Assembly: GCF_016616235.1 (NCBI RefSeq)
Contig: NZ_CP067100.1
Coordinates: 5,453,001-5,517,000, forward strand
DNA from: Bradyrhizobium diazoefficiens
GTDB taxonomy: Bacteria > Pseudomonadota > Alphaproteobacteria > Rhizobiales > Xanthobacteraceae
Direction of reading: 5' to 3'
DNA length: 64,000 nucleotides
Part shown: positions 33,826 to 45,291 of the stretch, one piece after another
Numbering within the stretch: position 1 is the stretch's first letter
Layout of the letters: the number at the start of each line of letters is the position of its first letter
Translations under genes and position numbers: made by a program
The notes under the pieces: model-generated
Seen by the model: the letters and a program-made list of their open reading frames with translations, nothing else
Databases searched by the model: none
What the model was told of the DNA's origin: nothing

Positions 33826-35256
33826 ATGATTGGGCGTGCCGCCAGAGCTGGTCGCATATTGACGCGGCATCGATCCGGCGTGGGTCCTGTGCTTGCGACG
33901 TGGACCGCGCTGGCGCTCTGTTGCGCCCTGCCGGCTGCCGCATCGGCGGAAGCCCTGCCGGAGGCGCTGGCAAAGGCTTACCAGACCAATCCGCAGCTTA
34001 ACGCCGAGCGGGCGCGGCAACGCGCCACGGACGAGAACGTGCCGCAGGCGCTCGCCGGCTATCGGCCGCAGATCGTGGCGAGCCTCAGCGCCGGCCTGCA
34101 ATCGGTGCGCAATCTCTTGCCCGACAACACCGTCCAGACCGCCAACCTGAAGCCATGGATCATCGGCGTTACCGTGACGCAGACCCTATTCAACGGGTTC
34201 CGCACCGCCAACGGCGTGCGCGCGGCCGAACTCCAGGTGCAGTCCGGCCGCGAGGCGCTGCGCAATGTCGGCCAGGGCGTGCTGCTCGACGCCGTCACCG
34301 CCTATACCAACGTGCTCGCCAACCAGTCGCTGGTCGAGGCGCAGCGCTCCAACGTCGCGTTCCTGCGCGAGACGCTGGCCGTGACCCAGCGCCGCCTCAA
34401 CGCCGGCGACGTCACGCCGACTGACAGCGCCCAGGCCGAAGCCCGCCTCAACCGCGGCCTTGCCGATCTCAACGCCGCCGAAGTCGCGCTCGCCGTCAGC
34501 CAGGCCACTTATGCGCAGGTGATCGGCAACGCGCCGTCACAGCTCCGGCCCGCCGAGGTTGTCGATCGCTATCTGCCGAAGAGCCGCGAGGACGCCCTGA
34601 CGATGGCGATCCGCCAACATCCGGCGGTGATGGCGGCCAGCTTCGACGTCGACGTCGCCTCGACCAATATCCGCATCGCCGAAGGCACGCTGCTGCCGAG
34701 CGCCAGCATCCAGGGCAGCGCCAGCAAAAGCCGCAACAACGACCCGACGCTCGGCACCTTCGCCGAGGACCAGGCCTCGATCGTCGCCAATGTCACTGCG
34801 CCGATCTATGACGGCGGTCAGGCCGCCTCGCAGACCCGGCAGGCCAAGGAGATCACGGCGCAGAGCCGGCTCGTGCTCGACCAGGTCCGCAACCAGGCCC
34901 GCACCGCGGCGGTCAGCGCCTGGGTTGCCAATGAAGGCGCCAAGATTGCGGTCTCGGCCTCGGAATCCGAGGTGAAGGCGGCAACCGTCGCGCTCCAGGG
35001 CGTGCAGCGCGAAGCCGCCGGCGGACAGCGCACGACGGTGGACGTCTTGAACTCGCAGGCCGACCTGATCCAGGCCAAGGCCCGCCTGATCGGCGCGCTA
35101 CGCGACCGCGTCATCGCCTCCTACACCCTGCTCAGCGCCGTCGGCCATCTCGACGTCAAGACCCTGAACCTCAACACGCCGGACTATCTGCCCGAGGTGC
35201 ACTACCAGCAGGTCCGCGACGCCTGGCACGGCCTGCGCACGCCGTCGGGGCAGTAG
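33826..35256 (+). CDS. TolC-family outer-membrane channel
   Basis: 476 residues. Signal peptide about 20-41 (LATWTALALCCALPAAASAE). Two homologous halves follow: first LPEALAKAYQTNPQLNAERA, repeated as DALTMAIRQHPAVMAASFDV around residue 258, the hallmark of TolC duplication. VTVTQTLFNGFRT and VTAPIYDGGQAASQTRQA mark the beta-strand parts, and long coiled-coil helices form the tunnel. It should serve type I secretion or RND efflux as the exit duct. No inner-membrane partner is adjacent. The nearest pump (37690-42254) is on the other strand 2.4 kb away, so partnership is open. Confidence 0.92.
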   Translation: MIGRAARAGRILTRHRSGVGPVLATWTALALCCALPAAASAEALPEALAKAYQTNPQLNAERARQRATDENVPQALAGYRPQIVASLSAGLQSVRNLLPDNTVQTANLKPWIIGVTVTQTLFNGFRTANGVRAAELQVQSGREALRNVGQGVLLDAVTAYTNVLANQSLVEAQRSNVAFLRETLAVTQRRLNAGDVTPTDSAQAEARLNRGLADLNAAEVALAVSQATYAQVIGNAPSQLRPAEVVDRYLPKSREDALTMAIRQHPAVMAASFDVDVASTNIRIAEGTLLPSASIQGSASKSRNNDPTLGTFAEDQASIVANVTAPIYDGGQAASQTRQAKEITAQSRLVLDQVRNQARTAAVSAWVANEGAKIAVSASESEVKAATVALQGVQREAAGGQRTTVDVLNSQADLIQAKARLIGALRDRVIASYTLLSAVGHLDVKTLNLNTPDYLPEVHYQQVRDAWHGLRTPSGQ

Positions 35257-35278
35257 TTTCAGTTTCGGCTCGGTGCTG

Positions 35279-35836
35279 ATGAAAAGCCGCCGCATCCATC
35301 TGATGGGAGCTTCGGGCTCCGGCGTGACCACGCTGGGTCGCGCGCTCGCCGGCCGGCTCGCGCTGCCGCATCACGACACCGACGACTATTTCTGGCTCCC
35401 GACTGCGCCGCCTTACCGGACGACGCGCCCTGCCGCAGATCGTCTGCGCCTGATGCGCGAGATGTTCCTGTCGCGTCTCGATTGGGTGCTGAGCGGATCC
35501 GTCACCGGCTGGGGCGAGGAGCTGGTTTCGTTCTTCGACCTCGTCGTCTTCGTGACCACGCCGCGCGATATCCGGCTGGAGCGATTGCGCGCCTGCGAGG
35601 CCGCGCATTTCGGCGCTGATGCCGTCGCACGGGGTGGCTGGCGTCATGACGAAACTGAGTCTTTCATCGAATGGGCTTCGCACTACGAAGCCGGCGATCG
35701 CGAAGGCCGCAGTCTCGCAAAAGATGAGGCGTGGCTCTCCGCCCTGCCCTGCCCTGTCGTGCGCATTGATGGCTCACGCCTGCTTGCGGACCTCGTCGAG
35801 CAGCTATGCAGCGAAACGGAGCGGTTGCCGGGCTGA
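35279..35836 (+). CDS. P-loop nucleotide kinase-like protein lacking the Walker A lysine
   Basis: 185 residues. The N terminus has MGASGSGVTTLGRALA where a P loop would read GxxGxGKTT, with Val in place of the invariant Lys. DTDDYFWLPTAPPY follows at the usual acceptor position, then WVLSGSVTGWGEEL and LVVFVTTPRDIRLERLRA, the LID-like helix with Arg. The fold looks like adenylate- or shikimate-kinase relatives of the FlaR/topology-modulation type. With no Lys, ordinary phosphoryl transfer is doubtful, although I recall relatives with GSGTTT or GSGVTT. ATG 35279 is preferred; GTG 35273 is six bases earlier. No operon link beyond a 22-base gap to the TolC gene. Confidence 0.8.
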   Translation: MKSRRIHLMGASGSGVTTLGRALAGRLALPHHDTDDYFWLPTAPPYRTTRPAADRLRLMREMFLSRLDWVLSGSVTGWGEELVSFFDLVVFVTTPRDIRLERLRACEAAHFGADAVARGGWRHDETESFIEWASHYEAGDREGRSLAKDEAWLSALPCPVVRIDGSRLLADLVEQLCSETERLPG

Positions 35837-35889
35837 TGTGATAGTCTCTCCGAGCTTGCCTCCAAAAAAGCAAAACAGGGAGAGAAACC

Positions 35890-36852
35890 GTGCTCAACCG
35901 ACGCAGTGTCCTGCTTGCCTCCCTCGTCGCCGGAGTAGCCATGACCAACAGAGCCCACGCCCGGGCGGCGCAGCCCGCGACGCCGATCAATTTCGACGTC
36001 CCGCCGCATGCCTGCGACTGCCACACCCATATCCACGGCGATGTCGAAAAGTTTCCGTTCTTCGCCGGGCGCGTCTACACGCCCGAGCCGGCCTCGCCGG
36101 ACGAGATGGCCGCACTGCACAAGGCGCTGCATATCGAGCGCGTGGTGATCGTCACGCCGAGCGTCTACGGCACCGACAATTCGTCGACCTTGTTCGGCAT
36201 GAAAGCGCGCGGCGCGAACGCGCGCGGGGTCGCCGTGATTGACGACAAGACGCCGGAGAGCGCGCTCGACACGATGCATCAGGACGGCTTCCGCGGCATC
36301 CGCCTTAATCTCGCGACCGGCGGCGTCAATGACCCCAATGTCGGCCGTCCGCGCTTCACCGCCGCCGTCGAGCGCATGAAGGCGCGCGGCTGGCATGTGC
36401 AGCTCTACACCACGCTTGCCATGATCTCGGCGATCAAGGACCTGGTCGAGACGGCGCCGGTGCCGGTCGTGTTCGACCATTTCGGCGGCCTCGATGCATC
36501 GAAAGGCCTGGAGCAGCCGGGCTTCTCCGATCTTGTCGCGCTGGTGAAGTCCGGCAAGGCTTATGTGAAGATCTCCGGCGCCTACCGATCGTCGAAGCTC
36601 GCGCCCGATTATCAGGACATGGTGCCGTTCGCACAGGCGCTGATCGCCGCGAACGCAGACCGCATCGTCTGGGGCACCGACTGGCCTCATCCGGATTCGA
36701 GCCGGGTCGAGGGACGCAAAGCCACCGACATCGCGCCGCTCTACCAGATCGACGATGGCGCCCTGCTCAACCAGTTGCCGGTGTGGGCGCCCGACGCGGA
36801 TGTGCGCAAGAAGATCCTGGTCGACAATCCGGCGCGGCTCTACGGGTTCTGA
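35890..36852 (+). CDS. Tat-exported amidohydrolase (PDC lactonase-like)
   Basis: 320 residues. The N terminus MLNRRSVLLASLVAGVAM is a twin-arginine-like signal. The amidohydrolase_2 barrel follows with metal ligands in CDCHTHIHG (near 41-49), VFDHFGG (His near 198) and GTDWPHPDSS (Asp near 259). This resembles 2-pyrone-4,6-dicarboxylate lactonases and related hydrolases that open lactone rings in aromatic breakdown. Exported members usually have undetermined substrates. The GTG start at 35890 has GGGAGAGAAACC upstream. No other aromatic-degradation genes are adjacent. Confidence 0.85.
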   Translation: MLNRRSVLLASLVAGVAMTNRAHARAAQPATPINFDVPPHACDCHTHIHGDVEKFPFFAGRVYTPEPASPDEMAALHKALHIERVVIVTPSVYGTDNSSTLFGMKARGANARGVAVIDDKTPESALDTMHQDGFRGIRLNLATGGVNDPNVGRPRFTAAVERMKARGWHVQLYTTLAMISAIKDLVETAPVPVVFDHFGGLDASKGLEQPGFSDLVALVKSGKAYVKISGAYRSSKLAPDYQDMVPFAQALIAANADRIVWGTDWPHPDSSRVEGRKATDIAPLYQIDDGALLNQLPVWAPDADVRKKILVDNPARLYGF

Positions 36853-36936
36853 GTCGCGACAAAGCGGATAAGGTTCAACGGAAGCTGATGCTGTTGCATG
36901 CTGCGCAGCGCAACCGTTGTCACGAGAGCACAGGCG

Positions 36937-36955
36937 CGTTCGATTCACACGAACG
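36937..36955. promoter_or_regulatory. Inverted repeat upstream of the LysE-like gene
   Basis: CGTTCG and CGAACG flank ATTCACA, 97 bases before the LysE start. A possible operator, but with only six bases per arm it could be chance. Confidence 0.22.
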
Positions 36956-37051
36956 TGTTTGTGCCAGCATTGGATTCTCACCCGTTCGGTTGAGGCGGCG
37001 ATTCAATTTCACCGATACGCACGCACAGATTTCATTTGTTCGTGCGGGTGC

Positions 37052-37682
37052 ATGTCTTTATCGCATTATCTCGTCGCGCTTTTGTCCGGCATTGGAATCG
37101 GCTTCACCGTCGCCGCGCCGATCGAGCCCATGGGAATGCTGTGCATTCAGCGCACATTGGCATCGGGCATGGCGACAGGTCTCGCAACCGGCTTCGGTGC
37201 GGCGACCGTGCATCTCACCTACAGCTCTCTCGCGGTTCTTGGATTGGGTGCGCTGGCGCAGCCCTGGATCGAGGCGAACGCCGCGGTCTTCGGCATCGTC
37301 TCCGCACTCACATTGCTGTGGTTCGCGGTCCGCACGCATCGGAGCGCCCATCGTGCTTCAAGACGCTGGTGCGATCGACAGCGTGCGTCTCGCACGCGCC
37401 TATCTCAGCGCCATCGCGCTCGGGCTGACCAATCCGCTCACGGTCATCCTGTTTCTGGCCGCACTGCATGCGTTCTCCACGCAGGCGGCGGCCGCACCGC
37501 TGATTGCCGGCGTCTTCGTCGGCTCCGCGGTCTGGTGGACGATGCTCAGCACGATCGTCGCAACCATGCGGTCGCGGCTGACGCCGCGGATGCTGTCATT
37601 GAGCAGCAGGTTCGCCAGTTTGATGCTGCTTGGGCTTGGTACCACCATGCTGCTGCGGATCGCGCAGCGCGCATTCGGGTAG
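37052..37682 (+). pseudogene. LysE-family amino-acid exporter, frameshifted
   Basis: Two open frames together make one LysE-type protein of about 210 residues. From ATG 37052 the frame reads MSLSHYLVALLSGIGIGFTV, then APIEPMGMLCIQRTL, and continues to LTLLWFAVRTHR near 37345. There the sense moves to the next frame, which reads GAPIVLQDAGAIDSVRLARA, then LSAIALGLTNPLTVILFLAA, and runs to the TAG at 37680-37682. The break lies between about 37340 and 37385 and needs one extra or two missing bases. LysE proteins export basic or other amino acids through five to six helices, and both halves still show them. It is either a recent pseudogene or a sequencing error. Confidence 0.75.
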
Positions 37683-37689
37683 CTGCGCG

Positions 37690-40806
<3,117 letters not shown>

Positions 40807-40824
40807 TCAGGTCAGCGGTCTTCT

Positions 40825-40966
40825 CCCTCTCCCCGCCTGCGGGGAGAGGATTGGGGTGAGGGGGAGTCCCCGCGAGGACGGTGAGAGTTGGAATCAGGGA
40901 GAGTCCCCCTCATCCGGATTGCATCTGCGATGCAATCCGACCTCTCCCCGCGAGCGGGGCGAGGTG
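40825..40966. repeat. Palindromic repeat in the RND operon (CCCTCTCCCCGC type)
   Basis: CCCTCTCCCCGC / GCGGGGAGAGG form a hairpin at 40825-40849. A second hairpin, GGATTGCATC / GATGCAATCC, lies at 40916-40938. CCTCTCCCCGC recurs at 40941-40951 before CGGGGCGAGG. It sits between the adaptor stop and the pump start, inside what should be one transcript. Confidence 0.75.
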
Positions 40967-41009
40967 AAATCAAGCGCGGAACAATTGATACAATAAAAGC
41001 CATCCTGCC

Positions 41010-42254
41010 CTAGCTGCCGGACGCCGCGCGGTCGATGAACAGGCTGCCCTTGACGACGATCTGCTCGCCGGGCTTCAGATTGCTGGTGACCTCGACGAGG
41101 TTGCCATTGATCAGTCCGGTCTTGATCTCACGCAGCTCGACCGACTTGTCCTCGCGTGCGACCCAGAGGCGGACCTTGTCGGCCTCGTAGATCAACGCCT
41201 GCTTCGGCACGGCGGGCGCGGCGCGATCGCCGGCCGAATAGATCGTGACATTGGCGAACATTTCCGGCTTGAGCAGGCCGTCCTTGTTGTCGATGGTGGC
41301 GCGGACCAAGAGGCGGCGGGTGCTCGGATCGATCGCGGCGGCGACGTAGTTGATCTTGGCGGTCAGCGGCCGGCCCGGCAGCGCCATCACGTTCACGGCG
41401 ATGTCCTGTCCGACGCTGACTTGCGCAGCATCGCTCTCGCGCACGAAGGCGGTAAGCCAGACCGTGGAGAGATCGCCGATCACGAAGACCGGATCGCTGG
41501 CACCAGCGCTGACATATTGCCCGGGCCCGATCTTGCGCTGCACGACCGTACCCGAGAGCGGCGCATAGATCGTGATTTCAGGGTTGATGGTGCCTTTGTT
41601 CTGGAACGCCTTGATCGTCTCGTCGGTGAAGCCGAGGATGCGCAGCTTGTTGTTTGCGGCCTCCAGCGCCGTCACTGCGGAGCGCATATCGTTCTGCGCC
41701 TGAACCTGGGTCGCTTCCGCCTGCTGATAATCCTTGAGCGGAATGGCGCGGCCTTCGTAGAGATCCTTGGCGCGCCGGTACTGGATGTCGGCAAGCTCGA
41801 GCGCCGACTTTGCCTTGTTCTGCGACGTCATCGCCGCGATGAAATCGTTCTGGGCCTGCACGGTATCGGCGGCCTCGATCGTGAACAGCGGTTGCCCCTG
41901 GGTCACGCTCTCGCCCGGCTTCGCCAGCAGCTTGGTCACCCGGCCCGCATAGGGCGAGAACACCGGCGTCGAGTGGTCCTCGTCGACGGCGACCTTGCCC
42001 TCGGTGACGTACTCGGCGCGGAAGGTCCGGGCCTTGACCGGCTGGATCGTCAGCGTGGCCCATTCGGATGGCGTCGGCGTGAAGTTCTGCGCATTCCTGC
42101 GCGACTGGCTGGAAATCTCGGAGTGGCTCTTCTCCTTGGCGCCCGCACGGAGGAAGCCATAGGCGCCGGCGCCGGCAAGAGCTAGTAAAACTACGGATGT
42201 GATCACCCGTTGTTTTGTAAGCACCTGCATTCGCTTGGTATTTTCAACTACCAT
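41010..42254 (-). CDS. RND periplasmic adaptor (HlyD/CusB-like)
   Basis: 414 residues. N-terminal hydrophobic anchor VITSVVLLALAGAGAYGFLR (17-36), then the membrane-fusion order. The lipoyl half-motif is GKVAVDEDHSTPVFSPYAGR and continues VTKLLAKPGESVTQGQPLFT. A coiled-coil hairpin follows (about 135-215), then IYAPLSGTVVQRKIGPGQYV as the second lipoyl half, and a beta barrel ends near INGNLVEV. It should link the inner-membrane pump to an outer channel. The ATG at 42254 is used, and ATG 42230 is as plausible. It is the first gene of the efflux operon. Confidence 0.9.
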   Translation of the reverse strand: MVVENTKRMQVLTKQRVITSVVLLALAGAGAYGFLRAGAKEKSHSEISSQSRRNAQNFTPTPSEWATLTIQPVKARTFRAEYVTEGKVAVDEDHSTPVFSPYAGRVTKLLAKPGESVTQGQPLFTIEAADTVQAQNDFIAAMTSQNKAKSALELADIQYRRAKDLYEGRAIPLKDYQQAEATQVQAQNDMRSAVTALEAANNKLRILGFTDETIKAFQNKGTINPEITIYAPLSGTVVQRKIGPGQYVSAGASDPVFVIGDLSTVWLTAFVRESDAAQVSVGQDIAVNVMALPGRPLTAKINYVAAAIDPSTRRLLVRATIDNKDGLLKPEMFANVTIYSAGDRAAPAVPKQALIYEADKVRLWVAREDKSVELREIKTGLINGNLVEVTSNLKPGEQIVVKGSLFIDRAASGS

Positions 42255-42399
42255 GGGGCCCGGTCGTGTCTGCGACGATCTCGGCAGATGGCTGCCTCAT
42301 CGGTCGCGCTAATAGTGCCGAATTGGAATTTCAAACAACCTAAAAAGCGCGGATCGCGTTTCGGTTTGCGTTAAAATTTTGCATCGCGTCAGTTTCACG

Positions 42400-43812
42400 T
42401 CAGGTTCGCGCCGGCCACTGTGCCGGATGGCTGCCGAGCGGCATTGCCGGACGGCTCCATTGTGCCGGCGTCCTCGACAGCAGCGCCGAATGGCGCACCG
42501 CCTTCAACGTGCCGAAGCCAGATGGCACGGCTTCAATGAACGCAAGATGTACGGCATCACCCGTAAGATCCGGGGTGTCCAGGCCGCCGTCCAGCCGGCC
42601 GAGATTCCACAGCCAGCGCCCGGTCTGGGCCAGCGACACCCGCACGTGCCAGCTGCCGCCTTCACGGGCCTGGCGCGCCTTGGCCATCATCGCGCCGAAC
42701 GCCATCAGATAACCGGTGGCGTGGTCGAGCATCTGCGCCGGCAATTCCTTGGGGCCGTCGATGCCGGCGGCCTGCCCTTCGGCATGGTTGAAGCCGGTCG
42801 TGGTCTGCACCAGCGAATCGAAGCCGCGCCGCTCGGCCCAGGGGCCGGCATGACCGTAGGCCGACAGCGTGACATAGACGATGCCGGGATTGATGTGTGC
42901 GGCAGCTTCCGGCGAAAAGCCGATTCTAGCGAGCGCGCGCGGGCGATAGCCTTGCGAGAAGATGTCGGCGTCTTTCAGGAGTTCGCGCAGTTGCGCCCTG
43001 CCCGCCTCGGTCTTCAGCTCGATGAAAGTGGTGAGCTTGCCGCGGCCGGTATCGATGGTGAGCCAGGGAATGGCCGGCAGCTCCGGCCCCGACACCAGCA
43101 GCACGTCGGCACCATGCGCGGCGAGGGTACGGCCGGCGATGGGCCCTGCAATGACGCGGGAGAGATCGAGCACGCGCAAGCCCGCGAGCGGACGATCGTT
43201 ATTCGATGATCCTTGCGGCCACGGCTTCGGCGCGGCCTCGCCGATCTTCTCGATCGAGATCAGCGGCAATTGCGCGAGCGCTTGCGCCTGCGGCAGCGCG
43301 GACCATTCGTCGTGGCTCCGCATCAAGGCAACGACGCCGCCCGCGGCGTAAGCCGCCGTTTCGAAGTCCTCGCCCTTCCAGTGCATCAAGGCGGCCTGCA
43401 CCTTGTCGCGCTCAGGCGCGCAGCCGAGCACCTTGCAGACGGCGTCGCGATGGTGCGGAAAATTGGTGTGGCAGCGGACGAAGCGGCCATCGCCGGTGCT
43501 GTAGACGCCAGCGATGGCGTCCCAGGCCGGGGGCGGCGGCTTGTCGTCGACGCGCAAGTAGCGCTCGGAGCGGCATTCGACGACGGCGTGGCGAATGTCG
43601 ACGGTGACGTCCTGCGCTTCTCCGCTGCGCAGCCTCCATATCTCCGCGGCGGCCAGCCCGGCGGCCGCGATCGTCGTTTGTCCGGCAACAGCGACACGAA
43701 ACGAGGACGGGATTTGCGGCTCCTCGCCGGTCAGCCGGACACGCGCGAGCGCGGCTGCATCGCCGCCGGCCGAGGTCCAGATACTCTTGAGAATGTCGGC
43801 GGGGCTTTGCAT
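42400..43812 (-). CDS. CaiB/BaiF family III CoA-transferase
   Basis: 470 residues. The second half has the family core, PLAGLRVLDLSRVIAGPIAG then LAAHGADVLLV (about 211-243). GRGKLTTFIELKTEAGRAQL follows, then QGYRPRALARIGF and RGFDSLVQTTTGF. The first 190 residues include a shorter, degenerate CoA-transferase-like stretch (VAGQTTIAAAGLAAAEIWRL and DIRHAVVECRSERYL). Family III enzymes move CoA between carboxylic acids through anhydride intermediates; substrates here are unknown. ATG 43812 is clear. The 145-base gap to the adaptor gene shows nothing notable. Confidence 0.87.
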   Translation of the reverse strand: MQSPADILKSIWTSAGGDAAALARVRLTGEEPQIPSSFRVAVAGQTTIAAAGLAAAEIWRLRSGEAQDVTVDIRHAVVECRSERYLRVDDKPPPPAWDAIAGVYSTGDGRFVRCHTNFPHHRDAVCKVLGCAPERDKVQAALMHWKGEDFETAAYAAGGVVALMRSHDEWSALPQAQALAQLPLISIEKIGEAAPKPWPQGSSNNDRPLAGLRVLDLSRVIAGPIAGRTLAAHGADVLLVSGPELPAIPWLTIDTGRGKLTTFIELKTEAGRAQLRELLKDADIFSQGYRPRALARIGFSPEAAAHINPGIVYVTLSAYGHAGPWAERRGFDSLVQTTTGFNHAEGQAAGIDGPKELPAQMLDHATGYLMAFGAMMAKARQAREGGSWHVRVSLAQTGRWLWNLGRLDGGLDTPDLTGDAVHLAFIEAVPSGFGTLKAVRHSALLSRTPAQWSRPAMPLGSHPAQWPART

Positions 43813-43868
43813 GTCCGCTTCTCTCCCCTAGTTTTTGTCGACCATTCATTAGCACAAGAAGGAATGCA

Positions 43869-44156
43869 ATGGCCGCCATCGATCCCCTTACCGCGGGCGC
43901 CGTGTTCGTCGCAACGGCGGCCACCGACGCGGTCTATGTGATGTTCACATCAGCCGTGGTCGCGCGCAAGCGCGTGCCGGCGGCGAGTTGGAGCGCTATC
44001 TGGTACCTGCTCTCGTCCTACGCTGTGATCAGCTACACCGAGAACGCCCTCTATGTCGCCTTCGCCGCGATCGGCTCCTGGGTCGGCGCCTACGCCTCGC
44101 TGACTTTTCTGCAGCGCCCGCCCGGGGGCCCGCCGGTGGGGGCTGCGCCGGAATGA
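43869..44156 (+). CDS. Small membrane protein, unknown
   Basis: 95 residues with two to three hydrophobic stretches (AGAVFVATAATDAVYVMFTS at 9-28, then SAIWYLLSSYAVISYTENAL, then YVAFAAIGSWVGAYASLTFL) and a Pro/Gly-rich tail. AAGAAGGAATGCA before the ATG is a good ribosome site. The frame is clean and codon use resembles neighbours. The middle part resembles small inner-membrane proteins of rhizobia, but I recognise no family. It diverges from the CoA-transferase. Confidence 0.68.
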   Translation: MAAIDPLTAGAVFVATAATDAVYVMFTSAVVARKRVPAASWSAIWYLLSSYAVISYTENALYVAFAAIGSWVGAYASLTFLQRPPGGPPVGAAPE

Positions 44157-44184
44157 AGGGGCGCGTCCCTGACGACGTTATGCG

Positions 44185-44293
44185 CGGTGTCATCATCCGC
44201 GAAGGTGGATGATCCAGTATTCCAGAGACGCCGGAGATAGAACCGAGACGTTGCGGCGTACTGGATACCCCGCCTGCGCGGGGTATGACACCG
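44185..44293. repeat. Palindromic element, intact copy of the IS30-interrupted type
   Basis: About 110 bp beginning CGGTGTCATC and ending ATGACACCG. Each end holds a hairpin (ATCCGCGAAGGTGGAT at the left, CCCCGCCTGCGCGGGG at the right). Inner arms are GATCCAGTATTCCAGAGACG and CGGCGTACTGGATA. The same element in the other orientation is split by the insertion sequence at 8165-9207. It lies just before the SDR gene. Confidence 0.8.
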
Positions 44294-44361
44294 AGAACGA
44301 ATTCGATATCTTCGCTCAAACAACCAAGCTCCGCACGACCAGCAAGAAGGAAAACCAAACA

Positions 44362-45132
44362 ATGGATCTCGGTCTCAAGGGAAAGAACGCCGTCGTCCTG
44401 GGCGGCACCCGCGGTATCGGGCGGGCGATTGCCGACACGCTGGCCGGTGAAGGCGCCAATGTCGCGGTGTGCGCGCGCAACGCCGACCAGGTTGCGGCGA
44501 CCGTTAGCGAGCTGAAGGCGAGTGGAATCCGCGCCACCGGCGGCACGGTCGACGTCACCGACGGCGCGGCGCTGAAGTCCTGGATCGAGACTGCAGCGAC
44601 AGAACTCGGCGGCGTCGACATGCTGTTCTCCAATGCCGGCGCGATGGCGCAAGGCCAGGACGCCGCGTCGTGGGAGCAGAATTTCCGGCTGGACGTGCTC
44701 GGTGCCGTGCACGCTTTCGACGCGGCGCGGCCGTTGCTCGAAGCCAGCGGCGCGAGCCGCGGCGATGCCGCCTTCGTCATCATCTCCTCGGTCGCGGCGG
44801 CGCAGGCGGATGCGGCGAGCTCCTACGGCCCGATCAAGGCGGCGCTGATCCACATGGCCAAGGGGCTGGCGCGGCAATACGCCAAGAAGAAAATCCGCGT
44901 GAATGTCGTGTCGCCCGGCACGGTTTATTTCAAGGGCGGCGTCTGGAACACGATCGAGCAGAACATGCCCGAGCGCTACAATGACGCGATGAAGCGCAAC
45001 CCGACCGGGCGCATGGCAACGCCGCAGGAGATCGCGAGCGCAGCGGTGTTTCTGGCGAGCCCGGTGTCGTCGTTCACGACGGGATCCAATCTCGTCGTGG
45101 ACGGGGCGATCTCGAACCGGGTAAATTTTTAG
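44362..45132 (+). CDS. SDR-family oxidoreductase
   Basis: 256 residues, the classical short-chain dehydrogenase size. The cofactor loop is LGGTRGIGRAIAD (14-26), the NAG motif is FSNAGAMAQ, and the catalytic set is Ser in VIISSVAAAQ with YGPIK (Tyr and Lys). SPGTVYFKGG and a C-terminal GSNLVVDGAIS complete it. ARN at the end of the second strand suggests NADP over NAD. The substrate is unknown. AAGAAGGAAAA supports ATG 44362, and the longer frame would read through the palindromic element. Confidence 0.92.
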   Translation: MDLGLKGKNAVVLGGTRGIGRAIADTLAGEGANVAVCARNADQVAATVSELKASGIRATGGTVDVTDGAALKSWIETAATELGGVDMLFSNAGAMAQGQDAASWEQNFRLDVLGAVHAFDAARPLLEASGASRGDAAFVIISSVAAAQADAASSYGPIKAALIHMAKGLARQYAKKKIRVNVVSPGTVYFKGGVWNTIEQNMPERYNDAMKRNPTGRMATPQEIASAAVFLASPVSSFTTGSNLVVDGAISNRVNF

Positions 45133-45139
45133 TGAGCGT

Positions 45140-45170
45140 AACGACCGAGAGTTTAGCACCCGGTCGTTTC
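45140..45170 (+). terminator. Weak hairpin after the SDR gene
   Basis: AACGACCG (45140-45147) and CGGTCGTT (45161-45168) form an 8-bp stem followed only by TTCC, so it is a poor intrinsic terminator. It directly precedes a dispersed repeat. Confidence 0.4.
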
Positions 45171-45178
45171 CGCAAGCT

Positions 45179-45265
45179 CGTCATTGCGAGCGCAGCGAAG
45201 CAATCCAGAATCTTTCCGCGGCGACAGTCTGGATTGCTTCGTCGCAAGAGCTCCTCGCAATGACG
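45179..45265. repeat. Palindromic repeat (CGTCATTGCGAG type), copy 1
   Basis: Ends CGTCATTGCGAG and CTCGCAATGACG are exact inverted complements. Inside, GAAGCAATCCAGA pairs with TCTGGATTGCTTC. The whole 87 bp can fold into one long hairpin. A related copy lies at 62320-62402. It separates the converging SDR and dnaE2 genes. Confidence 0.88.
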
Positions 45266-45291
45266 GCGAGGCGCCGGCCGGCGTCCTATCC

